Source: a virus | Reading direction: 5' to 3' (one strand) | Length of the DNA stretch: 31,266 bases | Virus record (IMG/VR): IMGVR_UViG_3300028287_000017 | Span: 1-31,266 of that record | Shown: positions 22,345 to 30,272 of the stretch, piece after piece | How the letters are laid out: each line of letters begins with the position of its first letter | Numbering within the stretch: position 1 is the stretch's first letter | Program-made: the position numbers and the translations under genes | The notes under the pieces: model-generated | The model's database searches: none | The model's input: the letters and a program-made list of their open reading frames with translations, nothing else | Told to the model about the DNA's origin: nothing

Positions 22345-23891
22345 AACATTCGTATTCCTTGCGATTCATATGTTGACGTTGACGTCATATCTTTTCCCTC
22401 CATTGTCATCATCTCGCCCAATGCCATAATCATTGCGATGATTCCGTCAATCTTGTCGCCCGCTTTTGATTTGCTGAACTTCACATTCTCGGCATCGTCT
22501 TTTTTGGTGACTACATTCGCCGCCATCCATCGCATCATTCCGTGACCGCCATGATGCAACAATCGTTTCTTCACCAATATTTCCGCATTCTTAATCGGTG
22601 CCGTCATAGAAATAAAACCTTGGCCGAACGGGTCCATCTCAATCCCGGCGTCCGTCAATTGTTGGACCAGTGAATTCGAATTCCATCTATCAAACGCCAC
22701 GGATTGAATGTCAAAGATTTCCGCACATTCCTTGATGACGCGTTCAATGACCGCGTAATCGGTTGAATTCCCTTCCGTCACAATCAGTTCGCCAGCCGTG
22801 ACGAATTTGTCGTAAGAACCACCCGTTTGATTCCGACGGCGTTCAACGGCGGCTTCACTGACAAACAATCGCGGCACCACCTTGATAGCCCCGTCGTCCA
22901 TTGGGAACGCTAAAACAAACGCCGTGACATCTTCAACCGCGGCCAAATCGAGTCCGGCGTAGCATTTACGGCCGCGCAATTGTTCCAAATCTACATTGCC
23001 CGCGGATTTCATCCACTCGTCATCGGTAATCCACGACGCCAATGAGTTGACCCACTGGTTCAAATGCAGTTGTCGGAATGCAATTTCCGATGACGGCAAC
23101 GTCTTTGCTTCGCGCGCCATCTTTTCGAAATATTCGGGCTTGATGCTGATTCCGAAATTTGGGTTCGCCTTTTTCCAAACCTTTGGGTCGTGAATGTCAT
23201 CGTCCGGGTCCGCTTCATATATAAGCGGCAAAAATGTGTTGTCATCAATCACGCCTTCTTCAACTCGTTTGCCGTACGAATACAATTCGTGGCAAATGGA
23301 ATTCGTGTCGAACACTCCAGCCGTGGTGATTGCAATCATCAAAGGTTGCGAACGCGCACCCATTGACGTCGCCATCACATCCCACAAGTCGCGATTCTTC
23401 GCCGTGTGCAATTCGTCATAGATGACCGCGGACGCATTTGCCCCGTGCAATAATCCAGCATCGGCGGCGACCGCTTTCAAAAACGAGTTGGTGCCATTCA
23501 ATACGATTGAGTTTTGGTAGGTCTTGCAATTCTTTGTCAAGATTGCGGAGTTGCGAACCATTTGTTTGCACACCTCAAACACAATCTTTGCTTGGTCGCG
23601 TGATGATGCGCAACAATAGATTTCCGCGCCTTGTTCTTTTTCAACGAACAAAATCGCCAACGCAATGGCCGCGGACAAATTTGATTTTCCGTTCTTTCTC
23701 GGAATCTGCACGTAGGATGTTCGGTATTGCCTCAACCCGTTTTTGTTTATGGTGCCGAACATCTTGTGAATGAATTCCTTTTGCCAATCTTCCAAAAGAA
23801 AAGGTTGGTTTGCCAAATCACCTTTCACGTGCGTGCAAACGCGTTCAATGAAATTGATGATTTTGTTTGATTTTGTTTCGTCGTGTGTCAT
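22341..23891 (-). CDS. terL: Terminase large subunit (Terminase_1 family)
   Basis: A 516-residue packaging motor. The ATPase has a Walker A-type IPRKNGKS at 63-70 and Walker B AVIYDE at 155-160 with catalytic Glu160, followed by a coupling TTAG motif (189-192). The RNase H-like nuclease has acidic residues at Asp315 (AGLDLA), Asp401 (VAFDRWN) and Asp480 (DKIDGIIAM). It cuts concatemers and pumps DNA through the portal. The gene begins at ATG 23891, overlapping the stop of the inserted HNH gene as TAATG. Families like this usually package from cos sites. Confidence 0.97.
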   Translation of the reverse strand: MTHDETKSNKIINFIERVCTHVKGDLANQPFLLEDWQKEFIHKMFGTINKNGLRQYRTSYVQIPRKNGKSNLSAAIALAILFVEKEQGAEIYCCASSRDQAKIVFEVCKQMVRNSAILTKNCKTYQNSIVLNGTNSFLKAVAADAGLLHGANASAVIYDELHTAKNRDLWDVMATSMGARSQPLMIAITTAGVFDTNSICHELYSYGKRVEEGVIDDNTFLPLIYEADPDDDIHDPKVWKKANPNFGISIKPEYFEKMAREAKTLPSSEIAFRQLHLNQWVNSLASWITDDEWMKSAGNVDLEQLRGRKCYAGLDLAAVEDVTAFVLAFPMDDGAIKVVPRLFVSEAAVERRRNQTGGSYDKFVTAGELIVTEGNSTDYAVIERVIKECAEIFDIQSVAFDRWNSNSLVQQLTDAGIEMDPFGQGFISMTAPIKNAEILVKKRLLHHGGHGMMRWMAANVVTKKDDAENVKFSKSKAGDKIDGIIAMIMALGEMMTMEGKDMTSTSTYESQGIRML

Positions 23892-24763
23892 TACTTTATT
23901 TTTATTTCACTTCTTGACACAATCTTTTTTATTGTGTTGGGGCTTGGATGGTTAGACAACACTTTCGTCAATCCAGCAAGGGAAATGTATTTGTTGTTTT
24001 TAGACAAATTATCATTGGCGTTCAATACTTGCATGTTGCTGAAGTGGTTTAATGCAAAAACCTCATCTTTGTTTTCTGATAATGACACCGGAACGATATG
24101 GTCAATGTGTGTTTTTGGCGGATTGTATTGGTCATTCAACCATTCTTCAAAGAACCAAGTCAACGTGCATCCAAGTATTTTTTCGGTTTTCTTTGATTTC
24201 TTGAATCCGTTCCTTTTGTAGGATTTCCAAATATTATTCCTAAGCAGTCGTGAATATTTATAAATCGGATTGTCTTTGTGTTTTTGGTGAAACACCTTTT
24301 TTTGATTTTTTATTTTAGTCTTGTTGTTTGTTCTATATTCTTTATTCCTTTGCAAAACCTTGTCCCGGTTGTTTTTGTAATATTCCTTTTGCTTTTGTGA
24401 AGTCTCTTTTTTGTTTTCTTCGTATTTCTTACGCTTTCGATTTTTTACGTAATCAATATTTTCTTCTCGCCATTCCTTTACCTTCTTTTTGATGTCGTCG
24501 GCGTTTTTATGGTAATACACTTTTCTTCGTTCACGAATGACATCAATGTTTTCGTGATAATATTGATTTGTTCTTTTTTTTATATCCTCTTTGTTTTCTT
24601 GATAGCGTTCTTTATCCTTTTTGCTTTTTAGCTTCTTGTTCTGCAAATGATATTGGTTTTTACAATCCTTACATTTTGACTGACGCCCGTCTTTTGATTT
24701 CGTTAATTTATGAAAATCATTCAACGGCTTTATCTCTTTGCATTTGTGACATCTCTTTTCCAT
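23891..24763 (-). CDS. Free-standing HNH homing-type endonuclease between TerS and TerL
   Basis: A 290-residue, Lys/Asn-rich protein coded by visibly AT-rich DNA. The N-terminal zinc ribbon has Cys5/Cys8 and Cys31/Cys34 (KCKEIKPLNDF..., CKDCKNQYH). A central region of about 55-160 is made of roughly seven 15-residue repeats (pattern Y-x-x-N-x-D-x-I-K-x-R-x-K-x-Y). The HNH nuclease at 217-256 has THIDHIVPVS, LNHFSNMQVLN and NDNLSKNN. Start ATG 24763 overlaps the TerS stop as TGATG; an upstream GTG is also open. Such genes insert between conserved genes and cut alleles that lack them. A packaging role is a weaker alternative. Confidence 0.9.
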   Translation of the reverse strand: MEKRCHKCKEIKPLNDFHKLTKSKDGRQSKCKDCKNQYHLQNKKLKSKKDKERYQENKEDIKKRTNQYYHENIDVIRERRKVYYHKNADDIKKKVKEWREENIDYVKNRKRKKYEENKKETSQKQKEYYKNNRDKVLQRNKEYRTNNKTKIKNQKKVFHQKHKDNPIYKYSRLLRNNIWKSYKRNGFKKSKKTEKILGCTLTWFFEEWLNDQYNPPKTHIDHIVPVSLSENKDEVFALNHFSNMQVLNANDNLSKNNKYISLAGLTKVLSNHPSPNTIKKIVSRSEIKIK

Positions 24764-25212
24764 CACCCAATCAAGTCATCCAATGTTTCAATCTTTTCTT
24801 GCGTCTCAATCTTTGCGCGTGACGATGCGGTCAATCCAAATTGGACCATCATCTTTTCAACCTTTGACCATGCGGCATTCATCATTGAAACTTCCGGTCG
24901 TGGTCGCCACATCAAATCGCCTTGCGCGGTTGTCGTTGCGTAGGTTGGACCTTGTTCTTTTACAACGGCGCGCGCGACTTGGTAATCTTCCCACGCGTCC
25001 GACAACATTTGCAACGCCATCGCATCCACTTCAGCAACGACGCCAAGGTCGTCCAGTTTCTTGACCAACCATTCAAACGTTTCGTTTGCGGATTGCACTG
25101 CGGGTGCGGTTGGAATGCCGTCGGCCTCCAATCGATTCTTGTGTCGGCTGGCGTCAAATGTGCCTTGCGCTTTCAACATCGCCGTCGGTTTTGGTTTTCT
25201 TCCTTTGCTCAT
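24763..25212 (-). CDS. terS: Terminase small subunit, P27 family
   Basis: A 149-residue protein with the P27 start MSKGRKPKPTAMLKAQGTFD, in which RKPKPT...LKAQGT is the family signature, followed by the helical core FEWLVKKLDDLGVVAEVDAM with LQMLSDAWEDYQVARAVV. The C-terminal motif MMNAAWSKVEKMMVQFGLT is also typical. It recognises the packaging site and activates TerL. I start it at ATG 25212; an in-frame GTG lies 9 nt upstream. It directly follows the candidate cos region, and the large subunit is separated from it by an HNH gene. Confidence 0.92.
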   Translation of the reverse strand: MSKGRKPKPTAMLKAQGTFDASRHKNRLEADGIPTAPAVQSANETFEWLVKKLDDLGVVAEVDAMALQMLSDAWEDYQVARAVVKEQGPTYATTTAQGDLMWRPRPEVSMMNAAWSKVEKMMVQFGLTASSRAKIETQEKIETLDDLIG

Positions 25213-25366
25213 ATTAATCACATTTTATCATCAACTGCCCACATCTTGACTTTTGCCGCCCCAAAAATGCGGTCGTATTCGCTTTATGGGGGCGGTGATG
25301 TTTAGATTTTACCATTTTTACATTTAATACCGCCCCTCCCTTGGTAATATGTGGGCATAATCTTCA
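25213..25366. other. Candidate cos site with nested inverted repeats
   Basis: A noncoding gap directly upstream of terS and downstream of an HNH gene, in an otherwise almost gapless genome. TGCCCACAT (25236-25244) is inverted as ATGTGGGCA (25349-25357). Inside, GCCGCCCC (25255-25262) and ACCGCCCC (25329-25336) can each pair with GGGGGCGG (25288-25295), giving alternative hairpins. Packaging sites of cos phages with P27-type TerS commonly lie here, and HNH proteins next to terminase take part in cos cleavage in HK97-like phages. The nick positions cannot be read from sequence alone. Confidence 0.5.
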
Positions 25367-25654
25367 TTATTCGTGCGCTTCTTTGCCCGATTTTATATTG
25401 TGACATCGATGACACATCGTTTGTAAGTTGTCCCACTCCAGCGAATCGCCACCTTGCTTGATTGGGATGATGTGGTCAACCACTTGGCCAATGCCGTCGC
25501 ATTCAACACACAACGGATGTCGCTTGATGAACATATTGCGGAGCGTTCGCCATGCGTTTGTTTGATAGAATTTGTTGCGTTCAATTCTTTGTTTGCTGGC
25601 CTTGTTCTGACCTTGCAACCAAGGCCGTTGCTTTCTCTTTGGTACATTTGGCAT
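25367..25654 (-). CDS. HNH endonuclease next to the terminase genes
   Basis: A 95-residue HNH protein: a basic N-terminus (PKRKQRPWLQGQNKASKQR), the FYQTNAWRTLRNMFIKRHPL helix, zinc cysteines Cys49/Cys52 and Cys81/Cys84, the catalytic Asp60-His61 (VVDHIIPIKQGGD), Asn76 and His85 (CHNIKSGKE). This small format is the one that sits beside terS in many HK97-like phages, where it cooperates with the terminase in specific end formation. It differs from the homing-type gene at 23891-24763, which is three times longer. Confidence 0.93.
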   Translation of the reverse strand: MPNVPKRKQRPWLQGQNKASKQRIERNKFYQTNAWRTLRNMFIKRHPLCVECDGIGQVVDHIIPIKQGGDSLEWDNLQTMCHRCHNIKSGKEAHE

Positions 25655-25656
25655 TG

Positions 25657-25980
25657 TTATTTCAATTTATCTTTTTGTTCGGGCTTGTAATACTTGCGCA
25701 CATCACGACGTTGTTGGTCGCGTTCCACGGCCGTCATCTTTGATTCCCACCAACCAAAATGGATGTACATGTGGTTCATCATCGTTTGTTTGTTCAACTT
25801 ATATTCGCCACCTTCTTGCGGTATGTTCAACCCTCGTTGTTCGGAATATCTTTTGTCACAATGTTTGCATTGCGCACGTCGGCCACCACGACCCCGAATC
25901 AATTTGTTGTATTGTTCGATAGGTCGTTCGGTCTTGCATTTGGTGCAAATCTTATGTGTTTGTTTCAAAACGTTTTTCAA
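25657..25980 (-). CDS. Zinc-ribbon protein lacking an ATG start
   Basis: Up to 107 residues. The N-terminal zinc ribbon has Cys12/Cys15 and Cys38/Cys41 (ICTKCKTERPIEQYNKLIRG, CKHCDKRYSEQ), the same type as at the start of the HNH gene at 23891-24763, but no nuclease follows. The basic C-terminus (WWESKMTAVERDQQRRDVRK) could bind DNA. No ATG precedes the zinc ribbon: candidate starts are TTG 25980 or TTG 25968, both within the 3' end of the previous gene. The start could also depend on frameshifting. It ends 2 nt before the HNH gene, so the pair may act together. Confidence 0.65.
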   Translation of the reverse strand: MKNVLKQTHKICTKCKTERPIEQYNKLIRGRGGRRAQCKHCDKRYSEQRGLNIPQEGGEYKLNKQTMMNHMYIHFGWWESKMTAVERDQQRRDVRKYYKPEQKDKLK

Positions 25981-26185
25981 TTGCGGTTTTTCTATATTTC
26001 TTCAATGCAACGACCTCATCGTCTGCATTCTTCACAAATCGAATGGCGTGGCCAATCAATGCCGTGTCGTTCACTTCTTTAATGACTGGAACCATTTCGT
26101 GTTTGCGAATCGGCTTGGATTCACCAACCTCCATGTCCACAATCAATTGCGCGATTTGGTTGCGCACTTTCAAATCTATCTTCAT
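25952..26185 (-). CDS. Small hypothetical protein
   Basis: A 77-residue protein starting MKIDLKVRNQIAQLIVDMEV, with the segment GESKPIRKHEMVPVIKEVND and a basic C-terminal end (KKYRKTAIEKRFETNT). A DNA-binding helix is possible, but no family is recognised. The ATG overlaps the stop of the 145-residue gene as ATGA. The 3' end overlaps the zinc-ribbon gene by 29 nt, an unusually long overlap here that raises the possibility of a frameshift between the two. Confidence 0.65.
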   Translation of the reverse strand: MKIDLKVRNQIAQLIVDMEVGESKPIRKHEMVPVIKEVNDTALIGHAIRFVKNADDEVVALKKYRKTAIEKRFETNT

Positions 26186-26619
26186 AAGATATGAAATTTT
26201 TCAATATCAATGTAGGCGTTGCGGCGTATCGCTTCACCACCATCAATTGATTTTTGTGTTCTCGTTTCTTTTATCTCCATTGGTACGGCTACACCATACT
26301 CATCACCTAATTCAAGGCCGATGACAACGCCGTCTTTGATTAGGTACACAATCAAAATGAACGGCACGCACATCATTCTTGACATCTCAATGCCGTTCAA
26401 TATCTTATCGTAGGATATCAAATAAGTGCCGAACCGCTCCATTGATTCCAATGATTCGTTGCGTGATTTGAATTCAACGATGTGCGTCACCTCGTTGTTC
26501 TTTGTTGCAACGCCATCAATCAATGCGTATTTGGGCGTTGTGTGGACCTTCCATCCGTACCGCTTCAACAAGTGGTCGAATGCTAATTCTTCGAAACGTT
26601 GATAATCTTCGTACTTCAT
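26182..26619 (-). CDS. Probable PD-(D/E)XK nuclease-like protein
   Basis: A 145-residue protein with the minimal restriction-like nuclease pattern: an N-terminal helix (EELAFDHLLKRYGWKVHTTP), Asp35 in ALIDGVA, then the strand THIVEFKSRN with Glu49 and Lys51 (E-x-K). The rest is a mixed sheet ending AYIDIEKFHIL. It starts at ATG 26619, overlapping the primase-helicase stop by 4 nt. Candidate roles are resolution of replication intermediates or host DNA breakdown. The fold call rests on a short motif. Confidence 0.6.
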   Translation of the reverse strand: MKYEDYQRFEELAFDHLLKRYGWKVHTTPKYALIDGVATKNNEVTHIVEFKSRNESLESMERFGTYLISYDKILNGIEMSRMMCVPFILIVYLIKDGVVIGLELGDEYGVAVPMEIKETRTQKSIDGGEAIRRNAYIDIEKFHIL

Positions 26620-28571
26620 ATTAGATTTGTTAGTTCTACAACTCGCGAACGTGCTACTTTTTTATATTGAATAATGTTTGTCGCCTCCATTTCATTCAAT
26701 GCCTTTTCCGCGATGCGCCTCAACACGCCTTCGGTATCTGCAATGAATTTGACGGCATCCGTTGTGGTCTTGCCTTCAATCATTGGTGCCAATCGTTTGT
26801 GGTCCTCAATGGTCCACACTCGTTCGGGTGCTGATTCGAAATCCTCTTTTTGAACCAGTTGAATCGTATCATATCCCGTGATGGTCATTTCCATCGATGG
26901 GAATTCTTTGTTTCTTGTGTATTCGGGAACGATATCAGATGCGCCCGGTGTTGTTTCTGATTTGGCCAATGATATGGTTGTTTCCGCCTTTTGGACAAGA
27001 TAGGAACCCAAATGTCCTTTGGCATTGCGGTCGTTCTTGTTTTCGTGCAATACACACGAAATGTGGCAATTGTTGTTTGATGTCCATTGCAACAACATTG
27101 ACGCCAATGCGGTCGCTTCTTCTTCATCGTTTACGCCCTTGGACGCTAAGTCAACCACACCATCAATGACCACATACCCGATATTGTCAAACGACTTCAT
27201 GATGTAGTCGGTCAACTTCAATCGTTCCTTATTTGTAAGCAATCCACGGAATCGGTAATGTTTGAAATTAGGTAAGTTGACACGTGGGTCTAATCCGCCC
27301 ATCGTTTGGATTCTATTCTTTGCCTTTGATGCGTGCCAATCACCTTGTTCCGTATCAATGTAAATATTCACTTTGTTTGAAACGTGTCCACGGATATGAC
27401 CACAAACATTGTGTTCCGATATTGCCGCGGCCATCAATGAGCTTAGGAAATACGATTTCCGTGATTTGGCTTTCCCTTGAATCAATGAAAAGTTGCCCAT
27501 CGTTCCAAAGATGTATTCATCCGTTCCAAAGTGTAACGTGATGGCTTTTTCCGGTTCTTCAATTTCCTTGGTTGAATCCACTTCCAATGATTCCAACAAC
27601 GCCTTCATTTCATCGATGTCGTCATCCGTCGCGGTTTCATAATCAAACAATGCGTCGTCGGGAATCGCTGGGGCTTGTTGCTCACCAAACCCATCGTTTC
27701 GCAATTCTCGAATCGCGGATTGGAAATCACCGCCGTGGACCAATACAACGAACGCTTGGAATGCGTCAAATGTTTGTTCCGCTTCGAATTGTGTTGAGGT
27801 CGTGAACGGCATAAACAATCCCGAATCTTTGAACACAACACCGGACGTGTCTGCATCCGTGTTGCCGGGACGTTTGACATACGTCATTCGTTCGTTCTCA
27901 TCCACTATCGTCCACCCCGCGGACGTCAGCACATCCAACACGTGATATTTGGCCCTAAACTCACCCCACGGCGTTGTTTCGTCAACATCCCCCGACCAAA
28001 CCGAATCCGTGGGCTGATTCTTCATCGGTTCGGACGTGGGGACGTCTGCCGTCATCATGCGAGCGCATGACCAAATGATGTTGCGTTCATCGGGCGTGAT
28101 GGTTTGCACGTCCGTGATTTTTCCAATTATCTTGTAACCCGCCGACGGCCAAACAACGATTTGACCACCACGGCCACGCGTTTCAAAAGTGACTTCGCCA
28201 TCTTTGTTTTTAGCTAATTTTTCATTTCCAGCGATTTCCGAACATTTAAAAATCCAATGATAACCACCCGAACGCGTTTGTTGAATGACCATTCTTTGCA
28301 TCAACGTCGGGTCGTTTTGTTCTATTAATGAAACGAAATCATTGTATTCGTCACCCTCGAAATGCTTGGCATCAATATCAAGGCACTGAATGCCGTCGTA
28401 CCCCATGACCAATCCAATGGAATTGGTGTTCGCGAATGGTGTGAAATCGGTGACGGGTTCGTCAATGTGTTTTTGCCAACCTTTGATGGCTGGAATCTTT
28501 GAATCGGGACGCAACGGAATCGGCTTGAATCCGTGGTCGACGTATTTTTTGGCAATCTTTGTGATGTCCAT
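26616..28571 (-). CDS. Primase-polymerase/RecA-like helicase
   Basis: A 651-residue replication protein. The N-terminal Prim-Pol domain (about 1-165) has Asp65 and Asp67 in LDIDAKH, the SGGYHWIF motif (101-108) and GRGGQIVVWPS (133-143). A central FKDSGLFMPFTTSTQFEAEQ section is followed by a DnaB/RepA-like RecA fold: an atypical Walker A, GKAKSRKS (366-373), Walker B YVVIDG (466-471), and CVLHENK (506-512). It would prime and unwind DNA at the fork. No DNA polymerase gene is seen, so the host replisome is likely used. The leader AGAGAGAGCAAGAAA is complementary to the candidate small RNA at 2093-2268. Confidence 0.85.
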   Translation of the reverse strand: MDITKIAKKYVDHGFKPIPLRPDSKIPAIKGWQKHIDEPVTDFTPFANTNSIGLVMGYDGIQCLDIDAKHFEGDEYNDFVSLIEQNDPTLMQRMVIQQTRSGGYHWIFKCSEIAGNEKLAKNKDGEVTFETRGRGGQIVVWPSAGYKIIGKITDVQTITPDERNIIWSCARMMTADVPTSEPMKNQPTDSVWSGDVDETTPWGEFRAKYHVLDVLTSAGWTIVDENERMTYVKRPGNTDADTSGVVFKDSGLFMPFTTSTQFEAEQTFDAFQAFVVLVHGGDFQSAIRELRNDGFGEQQAPAIPDDALFDYETATDDDIDEMKALLESLEVDSTKEIEEPEKAITLHFGTDEYIFGTMGNFSLIQGKAKSRKSYFLSSLMAAAISEHNVCGHIRGHVSNKVNIYIDTEQGDWHASKAKNRIQTMGGLDPRVNLPNFKHYRFRGLLTNKERLKLTDYIMKSFDNIGYVVIDGVVDLASKGVNDEEEATALASMLLQWTSNNNCHISCVLHENKNDRNAKGHLGSYLVQKAETTISLAKSETTPGASDIVPEYTRNKEFPSMEMTITGYDTIQLVQKEDFESAPERVWTIEDHKRLAPMIEGKTTTDAVKFIADTEGVLRRIAEKALNEMEATNIIQYKKVARSRVVELTNLI

Positions 28572-28572
28572 T

Positions 28573-28587
28573 TTTCTTGCTCTCTCT
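28573..28587 (-). promoter_or_regulatory. Primase-helicase ribosome binding leader, target of candidate antisense
   Basis: Minus-strand AGAGAGAGCAAGAAA then A-ATG. It is an unusually purine-rich, SD-like leader for this genome. All 15 bases occur in reverse complement inside the candidate plus-strand RNA (2196-2210), so pairing would cover the binding site. Confidence 0.5.
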
Positions 28588-28598
28588 TTGTTTGGTTT

Positions 28599-28961
28599 CT
28601 ATCTAATCAACGCCCAGTTGTCACAATTGCGTTCGTGATATTTTGGTGATAATGTCACGGATTTTTTGTCGCGCAATTCTTCAAATGGGAAAATGAACCA
28701 ACGGCGGTTGTGTACGTCATAGCACACGATGAAATCAACGCCCTCATATTTGCTGAAATCATTTGAAATGCGTGCGTGTCCATGTGCCAACATCGTTCCG
28801 CTTTTGACTTGAATGGTGACAAACCGCGTTTCATTGAACGCAATCAAATCGATGGCGGATTGATTCACAAACGGAAAGGCAACGTGCCAATCTCTTTTGA
28901 TGAGTTCAGCGGCACAACGCAATTCGGTCAATGCACCATATTTGTGGGAATCGTGAATCAT
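28599..28961 (-). CDS. PD-(D/E)XK endonuclease-like protein (PDDEXK_5 type)
   Basis: A 120-residue protein with the compact archaeal-resolvase-like layout: KYGALTELRCAAELIKRDWH (conserved Glu13 in the first helix), AIDLIAFN with Asp38, and FVTIQVKSGT with Gln51-Val-Lys53 (Q-x-K variant of E/Q-x-K). The remainder, VDFIVCYDVHNRRWFIFPFE, fits the family's closing strands. It likely cuts branched or damaged DNA. The start overlaps the VRR-NUC stop as ATGA, and the stop is 27 nt before the primase-helicase ATG. Confidence 0.8.
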   Translation of the reverse strand: MIHDSHKYGALTELRCAAELIKRDWHVAFPFVNQSAIDLIAFNETRFVTIQVKSGTMLAHGHARISNDFSKYEGVDFIVCYDVHNRRWFIFPFEELRDKKSVTLSPKYHERNCDNWALIR

Positions 28962-29386
28962 ATGTTCGCAATCTTTTCAAGATAGTCGTCGTATGATTTG
29001 GCGATGAAATACACGCCACCCGCTTCAATGATTTCTTTTTCGATTTCCTTTTGGTCCGCCGATTGTCGGTCGGCACCAATCTTGACTTCAATACCAATGA
29101 AACGTCCGTCAATGATTCCAATGATATCCGGGACGCCCTTGCGTTGAACACCGGCACGATATACACGCTTTTTAACGTCATACACGGCCCCGTTGTTGAT
29201 TCGGTATGCAACACCCCCGCGAACGTGATACATGTCCCAAATGATGGTCTTTGTGAGGTCGTTGGCGGTGGTGTCCTTGAATCGTTTCTTCACCAATGCG
29301 TGTGGTGGGAAATCGGGATGCTTTTCGGCTTTTAATTTATCGGCCAGTTGGCCCAGTTCTTTCAAGTTCTTCGGAATCCAATTCAT
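28958..29386 (-). CDS. VRR-NUC domain nuclease
   Basis: A 142-residue protein. After a helical N-terminus (about 1-45) comes the VRR-NUC fold: the ARG/VYR strand pair (VYRAGVQRKGVPDIIGIIDG), Asp87, then GIEVKIGADRQSADQ with Glu100, Lys102 and Gln112, and the closing AGGVYFIAKSYDDYLEKI. VRR-NUC enzymes process branched DNA and are common in phage replication modules. The first ATG is at 29386; the frame is open to a TTG at 29431 within the previous gene. Confidence 0.88.
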   Translation of the reverse strand: MNWIPKNLKELGQLADKLKAEKHPDFPPHALVKKRFKDTTANDLTKTIIWDMYHVRGGVAYRINNGAVYDVKKRVYRAGVQRKGVPDIIGIIDGRFIGIEVKIGADRQSADQKEIEKEIIEAGGVYFIAKSYDDYLEKIANI

Positions 29387-29522
29387 TGGGGGTTGTTTGC
29401 GTTTCAAATTGTTTGTTCGCCGCGTGTTCAATCATTCGGCTTATATGGGATTTGTCCATTGCGTGGAAATATTGTTTTGCCATTTCCCAACACATTGAAT
29501 CAACCGATGATTTTTTGTTCAT
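29337..29522 (-). CDS. Small hypothetical protein between two nuclease genes
   Basis: A 61-residue protein, MNKKSSVDSMCWEMAKQYFH..., mainly helical, ending in an acidic and polar section (TTPNELDSEELERTGPTGR). Its ATG overlaps the exonuclease stop by 23 nt and its 3' end overlaps the VRR-NUC start by 50 nt. That long overlap makes its last third the least certain part. No family recognised. An accessory role for the exonuclease is possible from position only. Confidence 0.55.
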   Translation of the reverse strand: MNKKSSVDSMCWEMAKQYFHAMDKSHISRMIEHAANKQFETQTTPNELDSEELERTGPTGR

Positions 29523-30117
29523 ACTTCTTCAATTTATCCCAAAACTTCAGATATTCCATTTTGCGCATTTCTAAATCTAAACCAACATCGGGGTCATCGC
29601 GGTGAACCCGAAAAATAAACAAATTTTTTGAGATGCGCGGGTCGAATGAAACAAAGTCAACCCATTGGATTGAATCCACTATCAAAAAATAGTGCATCAC
29701 TTGATGCTTGTATTGCGCTGGAACCTTGTTTCCCGCTATGTACGCAATGTGATTTTTCGTTGATGGACATTTGATTTCCACGCCACCAATCGGCACGCCA
29801 TTCTCATAAACCAACGCATCGGGCGATATCGCCAACCAATCGTGGTCGTCGTGAATAACGAATCCAACTTCGCGGGCATCTGCTCCCGTGCGCATTCGGT
29901 ATTCATCCAATGCAACGGGTTCCATCATGATGCCGTGCATCATCGCTTGTGTGGTTGGTGATTCTTGAATGTCACCGCTTAATCGTTCAGCGATTAATTC
30001 ATAAACGAACGGCACGTTGTTCGATTTGAATATGTTCCCAACACGGGAACCAGTGATGACGCCAAGGCGCATTTCAAACCATTCTTTGGAACGTTGTTCC
30101 ACGTTTTTAATTTTCAT
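29500..30117 (-). CDS. YqaJ-type viral recombinase exonuclease
   Basis: A 205-residue lambda-exonuclease-like protein. It has the YqaJ start SKEWFEMRLGVITGSRVGNI, the AMMHGIMMEPVALDEY motif with Glu66, ISPDALV with Asp100, GGVEIKCPS with Glu114 and Lys116, and YKHQVMHYF with Gln139. It would resect double-stranded ends to give 3' overhangs for recombination or concatemer repair. I start it at ATG 30117, overlapping the upstream stop as ATGA; the open extension to 30153 lies in that gene. No RecT/Beta annealing partner is recognised nearby. Confidence 0.92.
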   Translation of the reverse strand: MKIKNVEQRSKEWFEMRLGVITGSRVGNIFKSNNVPFVYELIAERLSGDIQESPTTQAMMHGIMMEPVALDEYRMRTGADAREVGFVIHDDHDWLAISPDALVYENGVPIGGVEIKCPSTKNHIAYIAGNKVPAQYKHQVMHYFLIVDSIQWVDFVSFDPRISKNLFIFRVHRDDPDVGLDLEMRKMEYLKFWDKLKKYEQKIIG

Positions 30118-30272
30118 TTGATTTCGTTTTTGTTGATTCCTAAAATGTGGCAACGTATTGTCAAACGTTCATCAAAGTCGCAATCTTTGTATTGCTTATT
30201 CAATAACAACTTTGCGTTGAATATCAATCGAGATGGCCAAATCGGTTGGTCAAATATTTCTTGTTTAGTCAT
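30114..30272 (-). CDS. 52-residue hypothetical protein upstream of the exonuclease
   Basis: MTKQEIFDQPIWPSRLIFNA..., continuing KLLLNKQYKDCDFDERLTIR and ending CHILGINKNEIK. It is mostly helical with two cysteines. The ATG overlaps the previous gene by 8 nt, and the TGA overlaps the exonuclease ATG as ATGA, so it is framed by real genes on both sides. No family recognised. Translational coupling to the exonuclease is clear from the overlap. Confidence 0.65.
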   Translation of the reverse strand: MTKQEIFDQPIWPSRLIFNAKLLLNKQYKDCDFDERLTIRCHILGINKNEIK

